Source: Metaruminococcus_A sp050943475
GTDB lineage: Bacteria; Bacillota; Clostridia; Oscillospirales; Ruminococcaceae
DNA length: 64,000 nucleotides
Direction of reading: 5' to 3'
Assembly (NCBI GenBank): GCA_050943475.1
Contig: JBMNPF010000007.1
Coordinates: forward strand, 1 to 64,000
Shown here one piece after another: positions 32,335 to 40,418 of this stretch. The notes under the pieces were generated by a model. It saw only the letters and a list, made by a program, of their open reading frames with translations, ran no database searches and was not told the origin of the DNA. The translations under genes and the position numbers were made by a program. Within the stretch, counting starts at the first letter, position 1. The number at the start of each line of letters is the position of its first letter.

Positions 32335-33039
32335 ATGATTAATTTTAAGGATGTTTCGTTTGCATACGGCAACGGCAATACGGTACTCAAAAACATCAAC
32401 CTAAACATTGACGCGGGTGAGTTTGCCTTTGTTGTGGGTTCATCCGGCGCGGGAAAAAGCTCGATGTTCCGGCTGATCCTACGGGAAACCCTGCCGAGCA
32501 AAGGGTCCGTTGTTGTCAACGGGTATGACCTGAGAAAGCTGAAGAAGCGGGAAATTCCGCGGTTCCGCCGTTCCATTGGCGTTGTGTTCCAGGATTTCCG
32601 CTTGATTCCAACCATGAACGTCTTTGACAATGTTGCGTTCAGTCTGCGGGTGACCGATGCTTCCAAGCGGTTTATCCGCAACCAGGTTCCATATGTGCTT
32701 GACCTGATGGGGTTGGTACATAAAGCAAAAAGCTACCCAAACGAACTCTCCGGCGGTGAGCAGCAGAGGGTTGCTTTGGCACGCGCTTTGGTAAATGACC
32801 CTCCGCTGATTATTGCAGACGAGCCAACCGGCAACATTGACCCGGAACTCTCCTACGAAATTGTAGAGCTTCTGCGGGAAATTAACAAATGCGGAACCAC
32901 CATATTAATGGTGACCCATGAACACGACCTGGTGCGTTATTTTGGCGGCAGGACGATTACGATTGAAAATGGTAGCATTATTTTTGATGATTATATAGGA
33001 GGGGACAATGAAAGCCAGCAGCTTCAAATACCTCGTTAA
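32335..33039 (+). CDS. ftsE: Cell division ATP-binding protein FtsE
   Basis: FtsE is the ATPase of the FtsEX complex, which transmits conformational change across the membrane to activate peptidoglycan hydrolases. The 234-residue protein has Walker A GSSGAGKSS, Q-loop VFQDFRLIPTM (the FtsE-specific form), signature LSGGEQQRVALARA and Walker B LIIADEPTGNID. The ATG at 32335 matches the family start MI-F--V; a GTG four codons upstream is possible. It overlaps ftsX by 32 nt, so the two are translated in concert. Confidence 0.95.
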   Translation: MINFKDVSFAYGNGNTVLKNINLNIDAGEFAFVVGSSGAGKSSMFRLILRETLPSKGSVVVNGYDLRKLKKREIPRFRRSIGVVFQDFRLIPTMNVFDNVAFSLRVTDASKRFIRNQVPYVLDLMGLVHKAKSYPNELSGGEQQRVALARALVNDPPLIIADEPTGNIDPELSYEIVELLREINKCGTTILMVTHEHDLVRYFGGRTITIENGSIIFDDYIGGDNESQQLQIPR

Positions 33040-33916
33040 AGAAGGCGGCAAAAACGTATGGCTCAACCGGCTGATGTCCTTTGCCTCGGTTGGTGTACTG
33101 ACCACCTGCCTGTTGCTGATCGGGTTTTCCTGGCTGCTTTCGGCGAATATCAACAATATGGTGACCTCCATCGGCGACCAGAATGAAGTCGTATTTTTCA
33201 TCAGGGATGACGCTTCGGAAGAGGAGATTCACGCAAATCTTGCAGCGCTTGAGTCGGATTCCCGCCTGTTTGAGGTGGAGTACATTGACAAGGAGCGGGC
33301 GCTGGAGGAATACAAGGAAACCATGGGGGAAAGCGCCATCCTGCTGGAAGGGCTGGAAGGGGAGGAAAACCCTTGCCCGGCTTCTTTCCGCTTTAAGATT
33401 GTCGACCTTTCCCAGACGTCTGCAATCGTTTCGGAACTTGAAAGCAATCCAATCAAGGAGAAAATCAATGCGCCGACCGACGTTGCAGACACCATTACCA
33501 ACATCAAGGATATGATCAATGTCTTTGCGATTGTTTTGATTGTCGCACTTGTTGTTGTATCCCTGGTGATTATTGCGAACACCATCCGTGCCTCGGTGTT
33601 CAGCCGGAGAAAAGAAATTAACATTATGAAATATGTTGGGGCGACCAACAACTTTATTCGAATCCCCTTTTTTGTAGAGGGCGTGGTGATTGGCACAATT
33701 TCGGCTGTGCTCGCTTTCTTCCTTATTTGGGGTGTTTACGAGCTCCTGTTCAGCTACATGATTGACAACGCTTCGGTGTGGCTGCAGGATTTGCTGTCCA
33801 GCGTGATTCCGTTCCACCAGATTGCGTGGGAATTGGTTGGATGCTTCCTGGGCGCAGGGATTATTGTTGGTACGGTCGGCTGTACCTTTAGTGTACGCAA
33901 TCACCTGAAAGTGTAA
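33008..33916 (+). CDS. ftsX: Cell division membrane protein FtsX
   Basis: FtsX is the membrane partner of FtsE. The 302-residue protein has the FtsX layout: a first membrane helix (about 22-46), a large extracellular loop (about 47-165; VVFFIRDDASEEEI), then three helices (about 172-198, 228-252 and 275-297) with the SRRKEINIMKYVGATNNFIR segment. AGGAGGGG precedes the ATG. The next genes encode an M23 hydrolase with coiled coil and a CtpA-like protein, so the cluster is a complete FtsEX-activated hydrolase module. Confidence 0.95.
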   Translation: MKASSFKYLVKEGGKNVWLNRLMSFASVGVLTTCLLLIGFSWLLSANINNMVTSIGDQNEVVFFIRDDASEEEIHANLAALESDSRLFEVEYIDKERALEEYKETMGESAILLEGLEGEENPCPASFRFKIVDLSQTSAIVSELESNPIKEKINAPTDVADTITNIKDMINVFAIVLIVALVVVSLVIIANTIRASVFSRRKEINIMKYVGATNNFIRIPFFVEGVVIGTISAVLAFFLIWGVYELLFSYMIDNASVWLQDLLSSVIPFHQIAWELVGCFLGAGIIVGTVGCTFSVRNHLKV

Positions 33917-33935
33917 AAGCGAGGAGGACGGAACC

Positions 33936-35111
33936 GTGGTTCGCAACAAAGTTTTGTCAAAATTCATTGCCATTCTTGTACTGTGTGCCGTTGCGTTTGG
34001 CTGTTTGCTGTCGGCGCCGTCAACACAGGTACAGGCGGCAAGCAGTTATGATGATTTGGTGGATGAAAAAAAGCGCCTGGAAGAAGAAAAAAAGAAGATT
34101 GATCAGGCTTTGGAAGAAGCTCAGGGAAAGGTGGACGATCAGAAAGCGGTTCAGACTCAGATCAGCTACCAGATTCAAAACATCCAAAATCAGATTTCGG
34201 TGCTTAGCAGCCAAATCAATACGCTGGAGGGGCAGATCAGCCAGAAAAACCAGGAAATTGAAGAAATGCAGGCAAAGATTGATGAAAACTACGATCTGTT
34301 TAAAAAACGCCTGCGCGCCATGTATATGGCCGATGACGCTACGGTACTGAGCGTGCTGTTTGGCAGCTCGACCTTTGCGGAGTTTTTGTCGGCTGCGGAA
34401 ACCACCCAGCGCGTGGCGGATCACGACGATAAGCTTATTAAGGAATTGACGGCGCAAAAACAGCAGATTGAAGCCGATAAGGCTGAAATTGAGGCTTCAA
34501 AACAGCAGATTGAGGCCAATAAGGCAGAGGTTATGACCAAAAACCAGGAGCTCAACACTGCGCTGTCGCAGTCTCAGAACACACTGGACGAGTTAAAACT
34601 GCTGGAGGAGAAAACCCAGAAGAGCCGTGATCAGATTGTGGCGGATCTTGAGGCTGCCGACCGGGAAATTGAAGAGTGGCTGAAACAGAACCAAAATCCG
34701 GACACGCCGCTGTCGCCGGGCGGATGGCTCTGGCCGGTCAGCGGGTACTACCGTATTTCCGACGGTTACGGCTGGCGCGACCTGAATGGCAAGCAGCAGT
34801 TTCACAAGGGCATTGATATTCCGTGCGGCTTGAACACCCCCATCCGTGCGTCAAAGGGCGGTACGGTTATCCGCGCGAATTTCAGCAGCTCCTACGGCAA
34901 TATCGTCATTGTTGACCACGGCGGCGGATATTCCACAGTGTACGCCCACAACAACAGCCTGAATGTCGTATACGGGCAGACGGTAAACCAAGGCGATATT
35001 ATTGCGTACGCCGGCGATACAGGGGATTCCTACGGCGTTCACTGCCATTTTGAAGTGCGTGTCAACGGCGTTGTGACCAATCCGCTTCAGTATGTTGTCG
35101 CCGCCGGCTGA
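33936..35111 (+). CDS. Secreted M23 peptidoglycan hydrolase with coiled coil (EnvC/CwlO-like partner of FtsEX)
   Basis: A signal peptide (about 1-35, ending VQA-A) leads to a long coiled coil (about 40-250, heptads rich in K, E, Q) and a C-terminal LytM/M23 domain (about 265-391). Zinc ligands are visible: His in FHKGIDI(P) and the HCHFEVRV motif. The 391-residue design matches EnvC-type proteins, whose coiled coil binds the FtsX loop; here the peptidase domain keeps its zinc residues, so it can be a hydrolase itself. The GTG start has GAGGAGG 9 nt upstream, 20 nt after ftsX. Confidence 0.92.
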   Translation: MVRNKVLSKFIAILVLCAVAFGCLLSAPSTQVQAASSYDDLVDEKKRLEEEKKKIDQALEEAQGKVDDQKAVQTQISYQIQNIQNQISVLSSQINTLEGQISQKNQEIEEMQAKIDENYDLFKKRLRAMYMADDATVLSVLFGSSTFAEFLSAAETTQRVADHDDKLIKELTAQKQQIEADKAEIEASKQQIEANKAEVMTKNQELNTALSQSQNTLDELKLLEEKTQKSRDQIVADLEAADREIEEWLKQNQNPDTPLSPGGWLWPVSGYYRISDGYGWRDLNGKQQFHKGIDIPCGLNTPIRASKGGTVIRANFSSSYGNIVIVDHGGGYSTVYAHNNSLNVVYGQTVNQGDIIAYAGDTGDSYGVHCHFEVRVNGVVTNPLQYVVAAG

Positions 35112-35152
35112 CGCCGGATACCTGAAAAACGAACATTTGGAGGAAGCGGTGC

Positions 35153-36355
35153 ATGAACAGGAGAATATCCCTTGGTGCGGCCATCAGCTTTATGGCGGTT
35201 GTCGCGGCCATTACCTTTACCATCACCATGATCTTTTCGCAGAATATTTTTAACGACAAGGTGTATAACGTAAAGGAGCGGGAGGAGCTTTATAAAAAGG
35301 TCGCGGAAATTGACCATTTGATCCGTCAGAATTATGTAGGCGAGTTGGATGAAACCCACCTGCTGGATCAGGTCTCCAACGGTTTTGTTGACGGTTCGGA
35401 CGATCCTTATGCAGCCTATTATGACGCGGCGACCTACAGTCGCCTTCAGTCCATTCGAGAAGGCAGGCTTGTTGGCATTGGCGCCGGGCTTTCGCGGGAT
35501 GAGAGCGGTTACTACCGTGTAAATGAAGTTTATGCGGGTTCTCCGGCGGAGCAGGCCGGGCTGCTGCAAAACGATTTGATTGTTGCAGTGGAAGGGCAGG
35601 ACGCCAAGACGGCTGGCTACACCAAAACGGCCGAACTTCTCATGGGCGAGCCGGGGACGTCGGTGGTAGTGACCATCCGGCGGGACAGTGTGGACAGCGA
35701 TGTTACGGTTCTGCGCAAGAGCTTTGAGGTTCCGGTTGTGACAATGACCATGATGGATTCCAACGCCTATATCCGTATTACAAGCTTCTCGTCGGCAGCA
35801 GTGGAGCAGTTCCAGAAAATTATGAACGACATTGCGGCAGAAGGGGAAGCGGTTACCGGCATTATTTTTGATGTGCGCAACACCCGTTCGGGTGATCTGG
35901 ACAGCGCCAGCGATATTCTGGATATGCTGCTTCCGGCGGGCGATCTTTACAGCGCCTCGTATAAGGACGGTACGACCGAACTTCTGCGCCGGTCGGATAC
36001 CAATGAGGTCACTCTTCCGATGGTTACCATAATAAACAGTAAGACCCAGTACGCGGCGGAGCTGTTTGCGGCAGACCTGCGGGATTACGGCAAATCCAAG
36101 CTGGTGGGTGTTAATACCTATGGGCAGGGTTTGATGCAGGAGGAATACCAGCTTAAGGACGGCAGCTGTGTTGTGCTGAGCAATGCGCAGTTCATGCCGG
36201 CGGTCAGCGCAAATTTCAACGGCGTCGGCTTGGTTCCGGACTACGAGACCGCCCTTTCGGTAGACGATGAAAAGAAGCTCTCGTACGACCAGCTTCTTCC
36301 GGCGAACGATACGCAGCTTTCCAAAGCGGTTGAGGTTTTGGAGGCCGCAAAATAA
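35153..36355 (+). CDS. CtpA-like S41 family protein with degenerate active site
   Basis: The 400-residue protein has an N-terminal membrane anchor (about 8-30), a CTP-type cap, a PDZ domain (about 105-190; GIGAGLSRDESGYYRVNEVY) and a peptidase-S41 fold. The catalytic Ser (normally in NEGSASAS) is Thr298 in NSKTQYAAE, and the Lys of GKGSVQ is Gln325 (YGQGLMQ). Both catalytic residues are thus changed, so it is likely a non-proteolytic scaffold. It follows ftsE-ftsX-M23, where active homologues in other Firmicutes occur. ATG 35153 with GGAGGAAG upstream. Confidence 0.85.
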   Translation: MNRRISLGAAISFMAVVAAITFTITMIFSQNIFNDKVYNVKEREELYKKVAEIDHLIRQNYVGELDETHLLDQVSNGFVDGSDDPYAAYYDAATYSRLQSIREGRLVGIGAGLSRDESGYYRVNEVYAGSPAEQAGLLQNDLIVAVEGQDAKTAGYTKTAELLMGEPGTSVVVTIRRDSVDSDVTVLRKSFEVPVVTMTMMDSNAYIRITSFSSAAVEQFQKIMNDIAAEGEAVTGIIFDVRNTRSGDLDSASDILDMLLPAGDLYSASYKDGTTELLRRSDTNEVTLPMVTIINSKTQYAAELFAADLRDYGKSKLVGVNTYGQGLMQEEYQLKDGSCVVLSNAQFMPAVSANFNGVGLVPDYETALSVDDEKKLSYDQLLPANDTQLSKAVEVLEAAK

Positions 36356-36368
36356 TTTGTCTTATTTG

Positions 36369-36431
36369 AACCACCCTGTTCATATATATTGATCACCGTG
36401 CAAGCGGCATCAATGATGGAATAGGGTGGTT
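36369..36431 (+). promoter_or_regulatory. Leader hairpin covering the ribosome site of the next gene
   Basis: AACCACCCT (36369-36377) and AGGGTGGTT (36423-36431) form a perfect 9-bp outer stem, ATTGAT (36388-36393) and ATCAAT (36409-36414) an inner stem, with CCG/CGG inside. The GGTGG ribosome site lies in the outer arm, so translation could be gated. No T-run follows. Confidence 0.5.
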
Positions 36432-36438
36432 GTTGTTT

Positions 36439-37257
36439 ATGTTTGCTGTCATTTCCGGGAAAGCGGGGCGGTATGTTTCCGGCGGCCTGTTCCGCAGCGG
36501 GTACCGCACCCAGACGGTGTCCTACCAGGGCGGCTCTTATTTATTGGTGGAGCTTACCACGCACAAGGTTAAACTAAAAAAACTGACGGCCCTTTTGAGG
36601 GATACCGCCTCCCGCGCAGTATTCTGCACCGGGATTGAACTGCCGGAGGACTGCGGCATCCGGCCGATTGACACGGCGGAAATTGGTTACGTCTTTCTGA
36701 AAAACGCCGTTTCATTTTGGCTGGCGGAATCGGATGTACCGCTTCAGAAACGGCGTGCAACCCTGATTGATCTGCGCGGGGTTTATCACGATCTTGCCCG
36801 CGCAATGGCAAAGGAGTGCGCCTTGCTTAAGGTGGTGACATTGCACCGGGACAGCTATGAGCATCTGGCGGTTGAGCTGCGTGCAGAACTCGGCGCAGTG
36901 CTTCAGGTGACCGATGTGCTGGATCATCCCAACGACAACCTTATGCTTGTTTCGCCCAAAGGATTCGGTGTTGATTTGGCGGGGGCGGTTACAGCGCCGG
37001 TGGTCACGCTGGAGCCGGACCAGTTCAAAGGCGCGACGGTAATTCACGGCTTTTCACGGGAAAGGTTTGACGATTTTAAACTAGAACTGCCTGAACGGGT
37101 GGAACCTTTGCAGCTTTCCGCCGCCCTTTACGGGATTGGCAGCCAGCGTCAAATGCGCACGCTGCTGCCGGAAAGCTGTCTGTTGGATAATGAGCGCAGG
37201 ACGCTGCAAAATATATTGGAAGAGCGATTCTCGCTTGACACCGCTGGGAAGATTTAA
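36439..37257 (+). CDS. Conserved protein of unknown function
   Basis: I do not recognise a known domain. The 272-residue product appears cytoplasmic, has no membrane helix and no clear active-site motif, and ends in a basic helical part. The product may be Rossmann-like in the middle (ATLIDLRGVYHDLARAMAKE). The start is not certain: ATG 36439 is used; TTG at 36430 is possible. A structured leader hides the ribosome site. The greA promoter lies inside its last 25 nt. Confidence 0.6.
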   Translation: MFAVISGKAGRYVSGGLFRSGYRTQTVSYQGGSYLLVELTTHKVKLKKLTALLRDTASRAVFCTGIELPEDCGIRPIDTAEIGYVFLKNAVSFWLAESDVPLQKRRATLIDLRGVYHDLARAMAKECALLKVVTLHRDSYEHLAVELRAELGAVLQVTDVLDHPNDNLMLVSPKGFGVDLAGAVTAPVVTLEPDQFKGATVIHGFSRERFDDFKLELPERVEPLQLSAALYGIGSQRQMRTLLPESCLLDNERRTLQNILEERFSLDTAGKI

Positions 37258-37263
37258 TATAAT
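37235..37263 (+). promoter_or_regulatory. Consensus sigma-A promoter of greA
   Basis: TTGACA (37235-37240), 17 nt, TATAAT (37258-37263), a full match to the vegetative consensus, overlapping the end of the preceding gene. Confidence 0.85.
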
Positions 37264-37330
37264 AGGTACATTGCAAACTGACAAGGGTTTCCGTATCCAT
37301 CGGGAACTTTTGTTTTTAGGAGGAGTTTTA

Positions 37331-37807
37331 ATGTCTGCAAAACAGGTAATGCTCACCGCCGACGGCCTGAAACGCCTGGAGGATGAGCTTGAAGAACTGA
37401 AAACCATAAAACGCAAAGAGGTTGCGGAAAAAATTAAGGTTGCGTTGTCTTTTGGCGACCTTTCGGAAAACAGCGAATACGATGAAGCCAAAAACGAACA
37501 GGCAATGGTGGAAGCGCGTATTGTTCAGCTTGAGGCCATCCTCAAAAACGCGAAGGTGCTGGACAACGACGAAATGGACACCGACCTTGTCAATCTCGGC
37601 TCCAAGGTGAAAATCCGTGATGTGGAGTTTGACGAGATTATGGAGTATCATCTGGTTGGTTCCACCGAGGCGGATCCGATGAACGGCAAGATTTCGGACG
37701 AATCCCCGGTTGGCAAAGCCATTCTCGGCCACCGTGTCGGTGAAATGGTGGAGGCGGAAACCCCGTCCGGTATGGTCCAGTTTGAGATTTTGGAAATTCA
37801 GAGATAG
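37331..37807 (+). CDS. greA: Transcription elongation factor GreA
   Basis: GreA rescues backtracked RNA polymerase by stimulating transcript cleavage. The 158-residue protein shows the N-terminal coiled coil with the tip acidic pair (LSFGDLSENSEYDEAKNEQA) and the C-terminal FKBP-like domain (ISDESPVGKAILGHRVGE). AGGAGG is 8 nt before the ATG. It has a perfect promoter and a terminator; lysS follows, as in many Firmicutes. Confidence 0.97.
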   Translation: MSAKQVMLTADGLKRLEDELEELKTIKRKEVAEKIKVALSFGDLSENSEYDEAKNEQAMVEARIVQLEAILKNAKVLDNDEMDTDLVNLGSKVKIRDVEFDEIMEYHLVGSTEADPMNGKISDESPVGKAILGHRVGEMVEAETPSGMVQFEILEIQR

Positions 37808-37816
37808 CGTTTTTCA

Positions 37817-37841
37817 AACAAAGGGCGAAAGCCCTTTGTTT
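37817..37841 (+). terminator. Terminator between greA and lysS
   Basis: AAACAAAGGGC and GCCCTTTGTTT pair perfectly around GAAA, followed by GTTT. Confidence 0.85.
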
Positions 37842-37928
37842 GTTTACCACTTATTCAAAAACAGGAAACAAGTAAATTGTATGATGGAAACAGCGTCAGG
37901 CTGTTTTTTGCAGGAGGTACGAAAACAT

Positions 37929-39428
37929 ATGAGCGAACCGATGAATGACGCGGCTCAATTGCAAGAGCTGAGCGAGCAGCGGCGGGTACGCCGTGAAAAG
38001 CTGGCGGAACTTCAGGCCGCTGGGAACGATCCGTTTCAGATTACCAGCTACAAGGTCACCCATACGGCCCAAGAGGTGCGTGACCATTATGAGGAACTGG
38101 AGGGAAAATCCGTTTCTCTTGCAGGGCGTATGATGAGCCGCCGCCGGATGGGTAAGGCGAGCTTTATTGACCTGCGTGACCACACCGACCGGATGCAGTC
38201 TTATGTCCGCATTGACGATGTGGGCGAGGACAGCTACAATGCGTTTAAAAAATGGGATATTGGCGACGTCATTGGTTTGAAGGGAACGGTTTTTAAAACC
38301 AAGAGCGGGGAGATTTCGATTCATGCAACCGAAATTGTCCTGCTTTCCAAGGCTCTTTTACCGCTGCCGGAGAAGTTCCATGGCCTGACCGATACCGAGA
38401 TGCGGTACCGCCAGCGCTATGTGGACCTCATCATGAACCCGGAGGTGCGGGACACCTTTTACAAACGCAGCCAGATCTTAAAAGAAATCCGCGCTTATTT
38501 GGACGGGATCGGCTATTTGGAGGTGGACACCCCGGTTCTGCATACGTTGGAAATTGGTGCGGCAGCGCGTCCGTTTGTCACCCACCACAATGCGTTGGAC
38601 ATTGACATGTACCTCCGCATTGAGACCGAGCTGTACTTAAAGCGCCTGATTGTAGGTGGTTTTGACCGTGTGTACGAGGTTGGCCGCATCTTCCGCAACG
38701 AGGGGATGGACACCTCGCACAACCCGGAGTTTACCTCGGTGGAAATGTACCAGGCTTACACCGATTATTTTGGCATGATGGACCTCATTGAGGACATGTA
38801 TAAGACCATCACCCGCAAGGTCTGCGGCACCGACGTCATTGAATACCAGGGGGTTGAAATCAACATGGGTGCCCCGTGGGCACGGCTGACGATGGTGGAA
38901 GCGGTCCAGAAGTATGCGGGCGTTGATTACAACGACTGGGCGACCGACGAGGATGCCCGCGCCTGTGCAAAAGAGCATCACGTTGAGGTTGAGGAAGGTG
39001 ACTCCGCTACCAAAGGGCATGTGCTCATCGCCTTTTTTGAGGCGTTTGTTGAGGACAAGCTGGTGCAGCCGACCATTATTTACGATTATCCGGTGGAAAA
39101 TTCGCCGCTTGCCAAGCGCAAACCGTCGAATCCCGCCTTTACCGAGCGGTTTGAGTATTTTATTTACAACCGTGAAATGGGCAACGCGTTCTCGGAGCTC
39201 AACGATCCGATTGACCAGCGGGAGCGGTTTGCAAAGCAGGTTGAAGCAAAGCGCGCGCAGGGTATCCATGCTGACATCGACGAGGATTTCGTCACTGCAC
39301 TGGAATATGGCATGCCGCCGACGGGTGGACTTGGCTTCGGCTTGGATCGTCTGGTCATGCTGCTCACCAACAGCGCGTCGATCCGCGATGTACTGTTGTT
39401 CCCAACGATGAAGCCGCTGGGCCGATAA
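37929..39428 (+). CDS. lysS: Lysyl-tRNA synthetase, class II
   Basis: Charges tRNA-Lys. The 499-residue protein has an N-terminal OB-fold anticodon-binding domain (about 60-150; VSLAGRMMSRRRMGKASFIDL), motif 1 (LEVDTPVLH), motif 2 (FRNEGMDTSHNPEFT) and motif 3 (GLGFGLDRLVM) of class II. ATG 37929 is chosen because AGGAGGT lies 9 nt upstream. Length is normal. No T-box is present in the leader. Confidence 0.97.
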   Translation: MSEPMNDAAQLQELSEQRRVRREKLAELQAAGNDPFQITSYKVTHTAQEVRDHYEELEGKSVSLAGRMMSRRRMGKASFIDLRDHTDRMQSYVRIDDVGEDSYNAFKKWDIGDVIGLKGTVFKTKSGEISIHATEIVLLSKALLPLPEKFHGLTDTEMRYRQRYVDLIMNPEVRDTFYKRSQILKEIRAYLDGIGYLEVDTPVLHTLEIGAAARPFVTHHNALDIDMYLRIETELYLKRLIVGGFDRVYEVGRIFRNEGMDTSHNPEFTSVEMYQAYTDYFGMMDLIEDMYKTITRKVCGTDVIEYQGVEINMGAPWARLTMVEAVQKYAGVDYNDWATDEDARACAKEHHVEVEEGDSATKGHVLIAFFEAFVEDKLVQPTIIYDYPVENSPLAKRKPSNPAFTERFEYFIYNREMGNAFSELNDPIDQRERFAKQVEAKRAQGIHADIDEDFVTALEYGMPPTGGLGFGLDRLVMLLTNSASIRDVLLFPTMKPLGR

Positions 39429-39546
39429 GAGCGGGAACAGCCGGACGCTGCTTTGCAGTGCAAAGCTGACGGAAGGGCAGTTTATACGGCGGCGGTTATG
39501 CGCTCCCATCAATGCGGCAGTACAAAGAACAGGGAAGGGGTCTAAA

Positions 39547-40284
39547 ATGGCCAGCAGTATTAAAAAAGACCAAAACCGGCAGCGTGAACTGGCTTATATC
39601 CGCCAGGTCAAGCAGACCATGAAACCAAAAAGCGACGAAGAACGCCAGCGGGAAATTGCAGCTGAACAGGCGCAGCATGTTCAGACAACCGGGGAAAAGG
39701 TCACCAATTTTCTGTATTATTACAAATGGCGCATCCTTTTGGGAATTGCGGTGCTCATTGCCGGTGTATTCCTGCTTGTCAATTTGATCCAGAAACCAAA
39801 GTACGATATTAAAATATTAACGCTTTATTCCTCCAGTGAGGTAAACATGGAGCAGCTTGCGGGCGCGCTCAACGAATATGTAGTGGATTTGGACGGCAAC
39901 GGTCAGTCCAGCGCCGAGATTATTGGCGTCAGTCTGGGCAATTCCTCGGATACCACGTCGCGCCCAAAGATGATAAGCTACATTAATGACGCCAATACCA
40001 TGATCTATTTGGTGGACGAGGGGATTTACGAAGAGCTTGTCGGCCAGGAACCGGATATGTTTATGGATCTTTCCGAGCTGTTCCCAGGGAACTCCAACGT
40101 GGATGGGCAGCGCTATTTTCTGAAAGGAACGGCACTGGAAGAGACCATCGGCGCCAAAAACATCCCGGAGGAGCTGGCGTTTGTAATCCGCACCGAGGAT
40201 CATGCGGGCAGCCACCCGGAGAACTATGACCATGCGGTTGAACTCCTCACCAATGTGATCAATGGAGTTAAGACCACAGTTTAA
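39547..40284 (+). CDS. Membrane-anchored protein of unknown function
   Basis: The 245-residue protein has a basic N-terminal cytoplasmic part (1-60), one membrane helix (about 62-84) and an extracytoplasmic domain that I cannot assign. No lipobox. GGGAAGGGG precedes the ATG. A terminator follows. Because it lies after lysS by 118 nt, it may be cotranscribed with it. Confidence 0.65.
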   Translation: MASSIKKDQNRQRELAYIRQVKQTMKPKSDEERQREIAAEQAQHVQTTGEKVTNFLYYYKWRILLGIAVLIAGVFLLVNLIQKPKYDIKILTLYSSSEVNMEQLAGALNEYVVDLDGNGQSSAEIIGVSLGNSSDTTSRPKMISYINDANTMIYLVDEGIYEELVGQEPDMFMDLSELFPGNSNVDGQRYFLKGTALEETIGAKNIPEELAFVIRTEDHAGSHPENYDHAVELLTNVINGVKTTV

Positions 40285-40305
40285 ATCCTGACGACCGGTT
40301 ACCAG

Positions 40306-40336
40306 GGGCCGCCGCATCCAATGCGGCGGCCCTTTC
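40306..40336 (+). terminator. Terminator after the 39547 gene
   Basis: GGGCCGCCGCAT and ATGCGGCGGCCC pair perfectly (12 bp) around a 3-nt loop, then TTT. Confidence 0.8.
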
Positions 40337-40348
40337 TGCACCAAAGAT

Positions 40349-40377
40349 TTGTATTTTCACCGAAATAATGATAAAAT
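40349..40377 (+). promoter_or_regulatory. recJ promoter
   Basis: TTGTAT (40349-40354), 17 nt, TAAAAT (40372-40377), about 42 nt before the recJ ATG. It probably serves the gene string from recJ to the kinase at 48176. Confidence 0.6.
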
Positions 40378-40418
40378 AGTATCAAAGATACTTCTGAATG
40401 AGAAAAGGAACCGGCAGT

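Noticed and set aside
39437..39480. Terminator after lysS from GCTTTGCA/TGCAAAGC
   Set aside because: The loop is one base and no T-run follows; it cannot fold as a usual terminator.
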